This document shows positions 9,219-19,819 of a DNA stretch of 64,000 nt, one piece after another. The notes below the pieces were generated by a model. The model ran no database searches. It had not been told where the DNA came from and was given only the letters and a program-made list of their open reading frames with translations. A program made the position numbers and the translations under genes. Each line of letters begins with the position of its first letter. Positions within the stretch are counted from its first letter, which is position 1. Origin of the DNA: Cyclaneusma minus (taxonomy: Eukaryota > Ascomycota > Leotiomycetes > Marthamycetales > Marthamycetaceae); the NCBI GenBank assembly GCA_037179335.1, contig JAKZHN010000002.1, positions 2,046,001 through 2,110,000 of the forward strand, read 5' to 3'.

Positions 9219-11407
9219 ATGGACGGGACAATGTCGCGAGGGAGCCTCTGCGACGACGAAGCCATCGATAGCCACCGTCATGCAGAGATCGCTGCCTGGA
9301 GCACGCCTTCCAATTTGACAAGTCTCGATGTTACTTCAGCTGTGTACGAGACAGATGACCGCAGTACTGTAGAGGTGCCTGCTCTCTGGCGCAGTAACAG
9401 CATTCCCATACAAAGCCTTCCCGTCTCGGCTGGTCCTTCAAAGATTACGTCCTCCATTCCTTTCCTGGAAAACGAAGTACTCGAAGAGCCGCCAGAATCG
9501 ATCCCTCTCACCTCCATCAGCCAAAGGACGTCTTCTGATACGACGAAAGGTGATCTACACTCCAACAAGAAAAGGATGGGGGACCGCATTCTCGAGGACA
9601 TGGAAAACAATTTGTATGTTACTGTCGCCCCAAGTTGCCCCCAAGCAGAGATGATTTCTGCAGAGTTGACTGACTCTCTGGTCAAGAATTGATTGTCCCA
9701 TCTGCTTGGAATGCGTGGAAGCAAATGCAGAAATGTGGCATTGTCGAAGTTGCTTCAAGGTGTTCCACTTTCACTGCATGGAGGATGGAGTTAGGGCGAT
9801 TTTAACTCGAAGACGATCATACTGGCGATGCCCGTCGTGTAAGGCGGAGGATTCAAGTCCACAACCAATACCGACTTGCTGGTGCGGCTTACATCCTACG
9901 GCAGATTTACCACATATGGCTCCAAGTACCTCACGGAATTCTTGTGGACACGTCTGCAATCGAACGATACCGTGCCTGAATTGCCAGGGGCTTCGTATAC
10001 GATGTACCGATCGATGTCATCCTGGGCCTTGCGAAGTCTTTTGTTCGCGACACTGTCTCTCACTTGCTGAGATTGAGGGCTCTTATGACCGCGCGCTCTT
10101 CAGGTAGCAAGAAAAGAAGGCCAGCGCCGAGAGATGGACCGATCGGAAGCTAGACGAAGGGCTTTCTCAGGATCATTTGAAGGTCGTAGGAATAGGACTG
10201 TCTACAGAACAGGAGCCAGGACAGATAGTGGACCCAATGGCAGGGGCGCGGAGACAGAAGGCCCCTGCAGCGGAACCCCCTGGATATTCCTTTCTCTGAA
10301 CGCCGCCTTTATGTTATGGGCTGCCTTTCACAACCTATTCCAGACACAACCTTACGATTACCATAAGATCGACAAACGGCACGAGAATACCATTGCCATC
10401 TCTTTTGCTTTCTTCTGGACAACGTCCAACTTTGTCTACCTCTTCTTTTCTTCTGAAGAGGGGACTGTGCGTGAAGTGGGGGATGCGCGTGTTCGCTGCT
10501 GTCCAGACAGGAAGTCGGTGGGGAGATGGCTCTGGATCGCTTTCTGGAGTATCGTGCCATTTGTCTTGTAGGTTCCTTCTCCGATTAAACTGCAACTTGC
10601 CGCGCTGATCCCATACATAGCATGGTATTTGGGCCTACCGAGATCTGGAATTGGCAGATGAGAGATTCATGTGCCGGTTTCGACACAAGAATTGCTATGG
10701 ATGTGAATGGAAAACCACCGGTGCCTCGTATGAACTTCTTTCTCCACACGCCATACGACAGTCCACCCCCTGACGGTGTAAATTCAACTTCCTTTCAGAT
10801 TACCATGTCCAAACAGGGAACAAACGACACCTTGCACCCTTTTGGAGATTACTACAGTTTCCAAAGCACGCTTATGGTAGCCGATTTGGACTTGAATTAC
10901 AACCAATGGCGCACCTCCAGCTACAGCTCAGAAACTCAATCCATGCAACCACTCCACAACGGATCCTTCACCGAACTATCCGAATTCTCCCCACATCTCC
11001 TACTCCCCGAACTCAATCTGCAGATCCCCAATATGTTCTTATTCACGCGCGACTGCTATCTTGAGCCCTTTCTCAGAGTCTTCCGAACTGACAATCTTGA
11101 CGAAGTGGCGATGGAGAAACAAGCGCAACAGAAATGGGGCCTGGATGGTACCGATGATATAGTGCTGCGTACTGCATCGTTCGGCCGAGGAAAACATCGC
11201 TTAGAAGTTTGTGCGAGGAGAGGATGGTATGCACCGGAGCAAGGATGGTATCCACCGGGGCAGGCTGCGAACGAGCCGACTCATAAGATGGAAGGGCTGG
11301 GTGATGAGGGAGTGATGATTCTTACTGGCCTGATTGCTGCTATGAGAAAGGACATGTTTGACGATAACGAGAGGGATTTCTGTTATGATTTGGGTGGGTT
11401 GTTTTAG
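9219..11407 (+). CDS. RING/NFX1-like zinc-finger protein joined to membrane domain
   Basis: Exons 1-2 (9219-9613, 9687 to about 10103) join in frame to give a RING-like zinc finger: CPICLECV, then WHCRSC, FHFHC and WRCPSC, followed by cysteine/histidine motifs of NFX1 type (SCGHVC, CHPGPC). Such fingers are usually ubiquitin E3 modules. Exons 3-4 (end 10567; 10621-11407, donor GTAGGT, acceptor CATAG) encode three membrane helices (LSLNAAFMLWAAF, ISFAFFWTTSNFVYLFF, WLWIAFWSIVPFVFMVF) and a soluble tail opening WNWQMRDSC. A stop at 10105-10107 separates the halves, with only 26 nt to the next ATG at 10134. That is too little for two genes, so I infer an intron of about 10104-10207, which restores a 652-aa frame. 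This third intron is the weak point of the model. Confidence 0.6.
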
Positions 11408-11921
11408 GCACAATTCCTGGGGGTTGGTGCAATTTAGGCTCTCGGAGTCGGTGCGGGCTGCTTTTTATCGAGGAGGCTTTTGCTGGAAAGCGGCGCTCTA
11501 CTTTGCTCCTGTACGCGATGTCTATTCAACGTCCTCGTAGCTTGTCGACTTCAAGCTGAAACGGGTGGCGAATGGCGACTGGGGTAGACTTGAGTAACGC
11601 TCGATTCGAGACCCATTCCCCGTCCTGGAACTCGGAAATTGGCGAGAAAAGTTTTTCTCTCGAGGTACTACTGGACATACCGCATGGGAAAACGAAGACA
11701 TAGATTAGACTATCCAGCCAAGAATGGACTTGGGCTCCTGTTTTCCGGAGTAAAACGAATGTCTATATTCTATATTCTTTCTACACGGCGAGAATTGCTA
11801 GCTGAGACTCATCTGCAGCTTCTAATTGTTCCCCTCCATAGGCTCTCCAAGCTAAGAAAAAATTACCACGCTGAGCTTAAAGCGATACTCAAGCTCCCCG
11901 TCTATCTTCCTTGTTTTGTCA
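11408..11921. other. Intergenic region between convergent genes
   Basis: About 510 bp. No gene, repeat or RNA recognised; 3' UTRs of both neighbours are expected here. Confidence 0.5.
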
Positions 11922-13145
11922 TCACAAGAACACCATCTGATCAGTCTTCGCACTCTCCTTTGCAGCCTCAATAATCCTCAGCACGTCCCTCGCCTCGGAA
12001 ATCTTGACCGGCACAGCTTCCGGGTCATTCTTGTTCAAGGCATCCACAAAGCCGTTGAAAATACCCAGATAGCTCGTCGGCTCCACATGTTGGTAGGCCT
12101 CCTCCTTCGGCTTCCCATCACTATCCAGGGTGGTTAGGATGCTGGTGGATGGATCATTTGCAAAGCCTGGATCTCTGGGAGTCATGCCGGCCTTGAGATT
12201 GTCTTCCTGTCTGTCCAGGTTGTATTTCTTGTAAGTGCCTTTCTGGCCTCTGATCCAGTATCTCGGTTGCTGTTTCTCGACACTCAAGACGCCTGCTTTG
12301 ATGGTCGCGAGGAGACCTGCGTGGGGCCCGGTGGTATACTTGAGTACGACTGTGATGCTATCTGGTTCTGGGTGGCCGTCGTCTCGCTGGTTGGCTAGGA
12401 AACTCATTACGCCGTTGGGCATGCCGAATAACTGGACAGTTTGGTCGATCAAGTGGCTTCCAATATCGTAAAGCATCTGTTTCGTGACCGCATTAGCATT
12501 TCCGAAAACATCTCTTCCTCGGCTTCACTTATCACTAAAAAGGCAACTTACTCCACCGCCCTGCTCCATGGTCAAGTGCGCCTTCCAATTCGTGGATGCT
12601 TCAGCCTTGTATCTATCAAAATGCGAATGAAACTCATAAACCTTCCCCAGCGTCCCCTTCGCCAACAAATCCTTCACAGTCAAGAAATCCGTATCCCACC
12701 GACGGTTCTGATACACGCACACCATCTTGCCCATCTTCTGCGAAATAGCCATTAGCTCCTCGGCCTCCTTGACGGTAGGCACGAAAGGCTTTTCGACCAG
12801 CACATGCTTGCCAGCCTCTAGCGCAGACTTGGTGAAGGGATAGTGGGTTTCGGGGGTTGTGCCGACGACGATTATATCGGTTTCGGGGTCGGCGAATAGG
12901 TCGTCGGCTGACGAATAGACTTTAGCATCGGGGTAGTCTTCTTTTGCTGAGTTGCCGGGCTTGGGGGATCGTTGGACGATGGCGTGGAGTTTTAGGCTGG
13001 GGATGCTTTTGATGAAGGGGAGTTGGAAGATTTTGGCGGAGAGGCTGGGGATGGGGTGTTAGTCGTGGGTTATAGGTGGAATTTGGGGATACTTGACTTA
13101 CCCATATCCGATGATTCCCACGTTGTAGGTCTTTTCGGTGGCCAT
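11922..13145 (-). CDS. Gfo/Idh/MocA-family NAD(P)-dependent oxidoreductase
   Basis: Exons 13145-13102, 13044-12552 and 12476-11922 splice cleanly (GTAAGT donors, GACTAAC branch in the first intron) to 363 aa. The N-terminal Rossmann fold shows YNVGIIGYGLSAKIF. The family's EKP motif appears as HVLVEKPF. The second domain has NRRWDTDF, and GGGMLYDIGSHLIDQ carries the catalytic-region Asp and His. Members oxidise or reduce sugars, inositols or related polyols with NAD(P) in the cytosol; the substrate cannot be read from sequence. It diverges from the AP-2 mu gene across a 520-bp promoter. Length and motifs are normal for the family. Confidence 0.85.
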
Positions 13146-13667
13146 TCTTGAGACTGGTCCAACTGGAAGTAGAGATGGAAAGAAGCTGGATTGATCAAAG
13201 GACTTCGCTGTATATTCAATTGCTTACGAGTCTGCCCCGCTATGCAAGATGATACATTGATGTATGTGATCACGATGGTGGGGCGTGGCCGCGTGGATAG
13301 GATGAGAACACGTGCGGTTGCTGGCGAAGTAGTAAAGTAAAGAAGCCGTGGATATCATTCCAGAGACCTCATTCCAGAGACCTCATTCCAGAGACCAGAA
13401 GTCACTCCGTACCCCTTATATATCTTTATCAAGCCTTGAGTTCTTCATACAATTCCATAAGGTTCGCCGATTTCCATTCAAGCTTCAACCTCTCGGCCCC
13501 TCCCGAGCCCCCGACGTGGCCCGAGCGCCAACGAAGCCTCGGCCAACCTTTCCCTCCAAAGCTCCAAGCCCGGAGCACGGTCAAACCACAACGCCGGGCA
13601 GTGCGAACCAACCCTGAACACCCCCCCGCCAGACACCCCCGAGCCGTGACCAGTCCCACCCGCCAAC
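13146..13667. promoter_or_regulatory. Bidirectional promoter, oxidoreductase / AP-2 mu
   Basis: Shared 522-bp upstream region of two divergent genes. Contains a CACGTG core (13309-13314), three 14-bp direct repeats and a TATATATC stretch near 13420 on the AP-2 side. The last 150 bp before the AP-2 start are C-rich. Confidence 0.5.
13356..13397 (+). repeat. Three 14-bp direct repeats in a promoter
   Basis: CATTCCAGAGACCT occurs three times head to tail; only the last base of the third copy differs. Confidence 0.85.
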
Positions 13668-15133
13668 ATGCTGTCCGGCATATTGATCTTCAACCAGAAG
13701 GGCGAGAACCTCATCTTCCGCGCATTTCGAAACGACTGCCGACCTCGCCTTGCCGATGTCTTCCGCATCCAGGTCATCTCCAACGCCCAGGTCCGCTCGC
13801 CCATCCTGACCCTGGGGAGCACCACCTTCAGCCATGTCAAGCACGAAAACATCTACCTGGTGGCCATTACGAAGAGCAATGCCAATGCTGCCCTGGTCTT
13901 TGAGTTCCTGTACCGCCTGATTGCCCTGGGGAAGGGCTACTTTGTCAAGTTCGATGAGGAGGCCGTGAAGAACAACTTTGTCCTGGTCTATGAGCTGTTG
14001 GACGGTGAGCGGACCTCTGATCGTGACCCATGGCTTTGGACGCCGTCTCCGCTGGACAACCAACTTGCTGACTTCCGCGGATACAGAAATCCTGGACTTC
14101 GGTTACCCGCAAAACACCGAAACTGATACCCTGAAAATGTACATTACTACCGAAGGCGTCAAGTCTGAGCGGACCATGGAAGACTCGGCAAAGATCACGA
14201 TGCAGGCTACCGGCGCTCTCTCCTGGCGGAAGGCAGACGTTAAATATCGCAAGAACGAAGCGTTTGTTGACGTTATCGAGGATGTAAATCTCCTCATGTC
14301 AGCAACGGGCGCTGTCCTGCGAGCCGATGTCAATGGTCAGATCGTGATGCGCGCATATCTCTCTGGAACGCCTGAATGCAAGTTCGGGCTCAACGACCGA
14401 CTTTTACTTGACGGAGACAGCTTGTCGACTCTGCCGTCGGGAAACCGTATGGGTACCAAGGCCACCAAGGCAGCAGCAGGAAGTGTGACGCTCGAAGATT
14501 GTCAGTTCCACCAATGCGTCAAGCTTGGAAAGTTCGACACGGATCGAATCATTTCGTTCATCCCGCCTGATGGCGAATTCGAGTTGATGAGATATCGCGC
14601 TACTGAGAATGTCAATCTGCCATTCAAGGTCCACGCTATTGTCAACGAGGTCGGAAAGACGAAAGTCGAGTATAGCATTGCTATCAAGGCAAATTATGGA
14701 AGCAAGCTCTTTGCTACAAATGTCATTGTGCGAGTCCCCACGCCGCTGAACACTGCGAGGATCACCGAGCGATGTACGCAGGGGAAAGCCAAGTACGAGC
14801 CCAGCGAAAACAACATTGTGTGGAAGATTCCTCGCTTCACCGGGCAGAACGAGTTTGTGCTTTCGGCCGAGGCGACTCTGACGAGCATGACGAATCAGAA
14901 AGCGTGGTCAAGGCCGCCTCTGAGCTTGAACTTTAGTTTGTTGATGTTTACGAGTTCCGGGCTGCTGGTCAGATATTTGAAGGTTTTTGAGAAGAGTAAT
15001 TATTCGTCGGTGAAGTGGGTGCGCTATATGACGAGGGCGGGAAGTTATGAAATCAGGTACGTTTTAAGATGACTGCTTGCCGCACTGTCTTCAATTTTCC
15101 TGAGCACACGACTAACTCAGAGCTAGATTCTAG
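13668..15133 (+). CDS. apm4: AP-2 adaptor complex subunit mu
   Basis: Exons 13668-14004, 14087-15056 and 15127-15133 give 437 aa, the usual length of AP-2 mu. The N-terminal longin-like domain begins MLSGILIFNQKGENLIFR and contains KNNFVLVYELLDEILDFGYPQ across the first splice (donor GTGAGC). The mu-homology domain follows (SWRKADVKYRKNEAFVDVIE, CKFGLNDRLLL, PPDGEFELMRYR, VKWVRYMTRAGSYEIRF). Mu2 binds tyrosine-based sorting signals and PIP2 and links cargo to clathrin at the plasma membrane. KNEAFVDV and the overall pattern favour AP-2 over AP-1 mu. The last exon holds only one phenylalanine codon and the stop, after a GTACGT donor and a CTAAC branch. Confidence 0.93.
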
Positions 15134-15399
15134 ATGGAAGCGATCCTGTGAATGTGTGGGAGGCGTTTGTGCGGTCTCGGGGAAGGCGACGTCGAGCGAT
15201 TTCTCTGCCAATCATAAAAGGCAGTTTGCATGGTACTGGCGTTTTCGAGACAGATTCTTCTTGTTCATAATTCATTATCGTTTCCAAGGCATATACACAT
15301 GCCTGTCTTATTGACCGTTACCACGTTCCTTCTTAACGATATAGGATGACTTTATTTCCGAGCAGAGAGAGAGCCACCTCCCGATTCCCTACGCACTTT

Positions 15400-16979
15400 T
15401 CAACTGATATTGGCAGATCGGCGCATCCAGAAATGCACTTTGAAATCTCCTTTCCTCCCACCGTATTTCTCTAGGTCAATCTCTATCTTGTCCACATCTT
15501 TGAAGCCATGACTCTTGTATAAGCGGTGACCTGGGACCGTGGAGCCAAGATAGGTTGGCAGTTGGCGCTTGTCGACTTCGCTGAGAAAGTGATGCATGAG
15601 GAGAGATGCTATGCCGCGATGTTGGTGGGAAGGTGAGACTAGGATGAAGGATAGAGCTGGGGCGCTTGAGGTCAGTATGCAGACATGAAGTGTCGAGAAG
15701 GACAGATCAGGTATGTTTCTGGAGGTTGACAGATAGGTCCCCGCCGTGGGTCTGGGGTTGGCGATACGATGTAGCACAAGTTCAGACTTACTGGCATATT
15801 CAGGCTCCTCAACCGACGCTTTTGCCCTCCCGCTCCATCCAAAAAGCGCTTCGCGACATGCGGCCTGAAGTTCTTCCGGACTTTTGCCCTCGATTCGTCC
15901 TTTCGAATTGACAGCGTCATCGTGGCCTTTCTTCACTTCTTTGGATTCCCTTAGCCTCGTCTCATCATGATCAAGGGAAGTCTTTACGGATTTCCAGCTC
16001 GCATAGCCCACAATACTCCCCGTTTCTTCATCAACAGCTTTGATGAAGCAATTCTCTGGGTTAGCAAACTCTTGCTCCAATCCCTTCTTCCTCATCCCTT
16101 TTGCTTCCTCGCTTGCAGACTTGGGGCCGAAAGCTACTACCGTAAAAGGATCTTTGGCAAACACTGCGGCTTCCATCTCGACCAACGCTTTGAGATCCTC
16201 GGCTTGTACGGGTCTCGGAGCAGTAGGCCGAGGAGGTCTCGCTTCGCGTTCGGATTTTGGCGGACGAAGCATGTTGATATGGCGGTAGGAGCCCTGGCTT
16301 CCGTATTGGGAAAGATCAAGGTCGTTGATGTCGATATCGTGGAAGCCCTGTCGCCTGTATAGGTTGTAGCCCTCGGGCGAAGAACTGAGCCAGACGGGGA
16401 GGTTGTGTGAGTCTGCTATGGCGAGCCCGTCGCGGAGTAGAAGACCGCCGATACCAAGACACTGGTATTCTGGCAGAATGGCCAGGCTGCGGAGAGCTTG
16501 TTTCGAGTATAAGCGTGGGCCGAGAAGTAAGCAATATACTTCACAGGAAGGAGTGAAGTCTGAAATGGGGGCTTACTAGCATAAGGCCCACGCATCAATC
16601 TCTCCTTGACAGCTAAAGACCTGCCAAACATGGCCTCACAAAGGGCAATGTTTGCACTCGGTCCCCAGGCGTCTCTTGAGGGACCGGGACTCGACCCTTG
16701 GGGCTCATGAAAGAAAGTCCAGGCCGCGAATCCTACGATGGTTCCGCTATCACTGACAGCTTTCATGGTTCTGACTGACTTGGTCTTGTCATCGCCAGCT
16801 GCATTGGAAAACAGAGCTGTCCGCACACGAAGATTTTCGTCTGAGAAGCGGAGAGGGCCGAAGGCGGCGGCGGCAATGGGTGTGTGGAAGAAAGCGGATT
16901 GTTCGATGACTACTATATCGGTCCAGTCCGTCTCGAGAACTGGGAGCAGACTGATTGTTGGGAGGTGCTGAGAAGCCAT
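15400..16979 (-). CDS. Tandem double-GNAT acetyltransferase
   Basis: Exons 16979-16577, 16496-15792 and 15656-15400 give one 454-aa frame (1365 nt). It holds two full GNAT domains. Domain 1 (about 1-200) has the acetyl-CoA loop QCLGIGG and ends DLSQYGSQGSYRHINMLRP. Domain 2 has QHRGIAS and ends DLEKYGGRKGDFKVHFWMRR. Each domain has one intron at the same place and phase (after PYA and EYA, both resuming TL). GNATs move an acetyl group from acetyl-CoA to an amine; the substrate here is unknown. Both domains resemble the fungal group of small GNATs with the AAFGP/VAFGP motif near the N-terminus. A second promoter starting at the internal ATG at 16272 cannot be excluded. Confidence 0.8.
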
Positions 16980-17299
16980 TGTTGGAGTTTGGATGAATGC
17001 CTGATGGTAGGAGTGGAGAAATGATGGGATGGGAGGATAAGTGATGAGGAATACCCAAACGCTTGAACGCAAGTTGTCGGGGATTTCATATTATTATGAG
17101 CTTCGGGTTTGTTATCACGAGACTGGTTCGATGAAAGGGACCCCGCCGGGCGATGGAAGCCTTGAGCAAGCATAGTATGTTGTGACTCGTCATTGACTGT
17201 GCCGCATCGGTATTTCGATCACCTTCAATTCCCGCCATCAAGCACCATGATCCTGCTAGAAGCCCCGATGAATGTACCTTTCTGGCGGTCAAGAGTTAA

Positions 17300-17530
17300 G
17301 TGTGTGTCAACTTCAAGTTCAGGCGCAACTTCAAGTTGGCATCTTCGACTTGGAAACTTCAACTTCAAGCGGCTTCAGCTTCAAGTCCAAGTTCAAACAA
17401 TGACAGCTTCAACTTGACAATTCCATCTCGACAACTTCACTTTGATCAATTCAAGTCAGGTCCAAACGCAGCCTCAACCTCAGCTTCAAGTTCAAGCGCA
17501 AGTTCAACTTAGGAACTTCAACTTCTGATC
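17300..17530 (+). repeat. TTCAAG-rich low-complexity tract
   Basis: Dense irregular repetition of TTCAAGTTCAA, CTTCAACTTCAAG and GCTTCAAGTTC-like words over about 230 bp, without a fixed period. Not AT-mutated like the central block. Confidence 0.7.
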
Positions 17531-18102
17531 AAACCATCCTTTAATTGGCTCATCCACCGTCACTGAACTTACCAACCTTACCAACAATTAACTCAGCTAA
17601 TCCGCAGATACCAATAATATGGCGACGCCGACGGGAGCGGTATCCCACCCAGCCTCGTGGCCCCCACCGGCATGGTAGCACATGTACCACTTCGTACCTG
17701 GAGCACACCCATATCTCACACGCTGACATTCTCACAGGACCTCCCCCTGACCCTCTTTTAAGTCTAGAATCTTGGCCCCCAAATCAGATTCGTGTCCGCT
17801 TGGCAGGTACTACACTTGAACAAGCCTGAAGCAATGCTGCTACCGTACTGTCTCATTGGCAGAACCACGAACCTGTATGTCCCCGCTATCCTGCCAAGAT
17901 TTGTGGCTTCGAGCTTTCATTAAGTCAGTCCAGCTGAGCCTTCTCTTGAGTCTTGGCAAACACAGGCAAGCCGCAAGCTAGATCATCTATGAATGGCCTC
18001 GGATAGGCTGTAGGATACAATGGAACGAAAAAGGTCTGCACCCCTCTTCCTGCAAATTGCAATCCATGTGTGGCAGTGGTCAGAATGTACTCCTGTTTTG
18101 TT

Positions 18103-18192
18103 CTTTGGGATTTCCCAATCCCTTGCAATATTCCAAATCCCTTGGAATATTTCCAATCCTTGGGGCTATTCTTAATCACTGGAGATACTCCT
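18103..18192 (-). repeat. Degenerate 19-bp tandem units
   Basis: On the minus strand, units such as AAGGATTGGAAATATTCC and AAGGGATTTGGAATATTGC follow each other with a period of about 19 bp. They resemble the longer array at 57182-57367 on the far side of the AT-rich block. Confidence 0.55.
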
Positions 18193-18890
18193 CATGATTC
18201 AAGGGGGAGTCAGACTTTTTTCACCTTATTGTATGCGCAGTGATACTGATCAGTAATCCTCTAAGCCTCGTCTCCTCCTACCTTTTACGGGCTGCCCAGA
18301 GTCTGGTGCAACGCAAGGCAGAGCCTCATCATCTTGGTTCTGGCTCTAGAAGCTGCAAGATGCCGTGTGGTACAGAGGATACGGAGCGGAGTGGAAGATG
18401 GCGCAGTCGTGTATTGGCTGATGCTTTTTGTTCTCTGTTCAACCCATCGGCGTTACACCAGTGCCTGCTTGGTCGACCTTGCCACGTTTTTGACTGGACT
18501 CCTGAGCGGGAGAGAGGATCCTGGGGCCTTGGATCCCCCTGTCATGCGATACACATAGATGGTTTTGGTTTCTCCAGGTTATATACGCGGAATTAGCCAT
18601 TGGTTAACCCTGGAAGTATTGGCTGCTACTGCCTATGGCCTTGCAAATGATGGACTTGGCATGTTACTGTAGTCTTCCGCTGAAAGCGCCGAGGGTGGTT
18701 TAATAAAGTGGCTTCAAAGACTTGTAGGTGATACTGGGGGAGCTTTTTCTAGCGCGGCCACAATGCTCGAGGCTATCTGTCATTCAAAAGGGCTTCTCAT
18801 TCCCTTTCATTGACACTCCTTATTTCATCTCTCATATTCCTCCCACCTCGAGCGTATTCTCAGCCTTTTCTTGCCCCATAAATTTTCAAC

Positions 18891-19808
18891 ATGGATCCAA
18901 AGGATCTCGAAGAAGGCAGAATCGTCGACATTAGTCACCGATTTGACGGTGGTTTTCGCTTTTGGAAAGGTTTCTTCTACCGCAATCCCGTCCACGATCC
19001 TGAACGTCACGGCCCTGTTGGACCAACCCCTGAAGTCTTCCACCGCGACATCCTCCACCGCAAAACATGGCGCCCCAAGTACTTGCTTCGATACATCAGT
19101 CCAACTTATGGAAAGCCTTTTCGCATGATAGTGCAAGCGGCGCCCAACGCACAGCCTGCTGGAGACTGGCGCCGGAAAGAGGTCTCTGGAAACGCTCCCA
19201 GACTCTTGATCGTCTCTTGCTGGGCTCTCGGTGAAAAGAAAGGGAGACTTGACCCCGTCTGGCTGATCGTTGGACGCTGCATTGTGGCTGTCCCTGTCAT
19301 ATTCTTCCTCGTTTCCTATCCAATGGGCAGAGTTCCTAACTCGGCCCCCAAGTACAAGCCGTTTCTTGGACGCTGCTACGAATATCCGAAACATGCTCTG
19401 AATGCTCTGGATGCTTCTCCAATTCCACGGGATACGGTTCACGGCGTGCGTCCCGCTGTTGGAAATGACACTGGCGACATGGACGTCGAGTACACCATCT
19501 CCCAGAAACACTAACGACTGCTCCGCCCTCGGAAACTGATTGTTCTACAAGGCGACGAATGGAACGTCGTCGCCGGTGACACTTATCCCGGGCCATACAT
19601 CTTCATCAGCTATGCAGCAGGTTCCTACAAAGATGCCTCCGCCGAAGATCGACTCCGACAGCGTGCCGAGAGTCTATCGGCCGAAGTCGGTGCCTACTGG
19701 CTTGACTCTCGCTGTCGGGCTAAAGCGCAGCCTGAACTAACGGACGACGTTCATCGCTTCTGTGATGTTACAAGAGGAGCACATAAAGTTTATGTGCTTC
19801 TTCCTGAG
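18891..19808 (+). pseudogene. HET-like membrane protein, 5' half of split gene
   Basis: The frame opens at the ATG at 18891. It encodes about 110 polar residues, a membrane helix (LIVGRCIVAVPVIFFLVSY) and, past an in-frame TAA at 19512-19514, a HET-like region: LQGDEWNVVAG, YPGPYIFISYAA, YWLDSRC, then DDVHRFCDVTRGA and VYVLLPEYED. This is the layout of a large ascomycete family of membrane-anchored, heterokaryon-incompatibility-like proteins. The frame is lost at the AT-rich block, and the rest lies at 55407-56769. The stop lies in CACTAACGA, where a C-to-T change in a CpA step would turn CAA into TAA, a RIP-type mutation. The gene is broken. The family name is from motif memory, so the role in incompatibility is unproven. 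Confidence 0.6.
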
Positions 19809-19819
19809 TATGAGGATAT
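19809..19819 (+). repeat. Target-site duplication of the AT block, left copy
   Basis: TATGAGGATAT here and TATGAGGACAT at 55396-55406: ten of eleven bases match and the difference is C/T. Both sit at the two broken ends of one gene. Confidence 0.6.

Larger units (their letters stand above)
16980..18890. other. Gene-free region with low-complexity tracts
   Basis: About 1.9 kb between divergent genes with no supportable gene. It holds a TTCAAG-rich tract (17300-17530) and a short array of degenerate 19-bp units (18103-18192). Open frames here either lack an ATG or are low in complexity. The last 150 bp are the probable promoter of the HET-like gene, with a pyrimidine-rich leader. Confidence 0.5.

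Noticed and set aside
13042..13273. Open frame upstream of the oxidoreductase start
   Set aside because: Falls in the oxidoreductase first exon and intron in another frame.
17545..17829. 94-codon proline-rich open frame
   Set aside because: Next to the TTCAAG tract, no ATG in good context, no recognised family.
17925..18179. 84-codon minus-strand frame ending near 17925
   Set aside because: Starts with GTG and crosses the 19-bp repeats, which create the KYSKGFGILQG-like residues.
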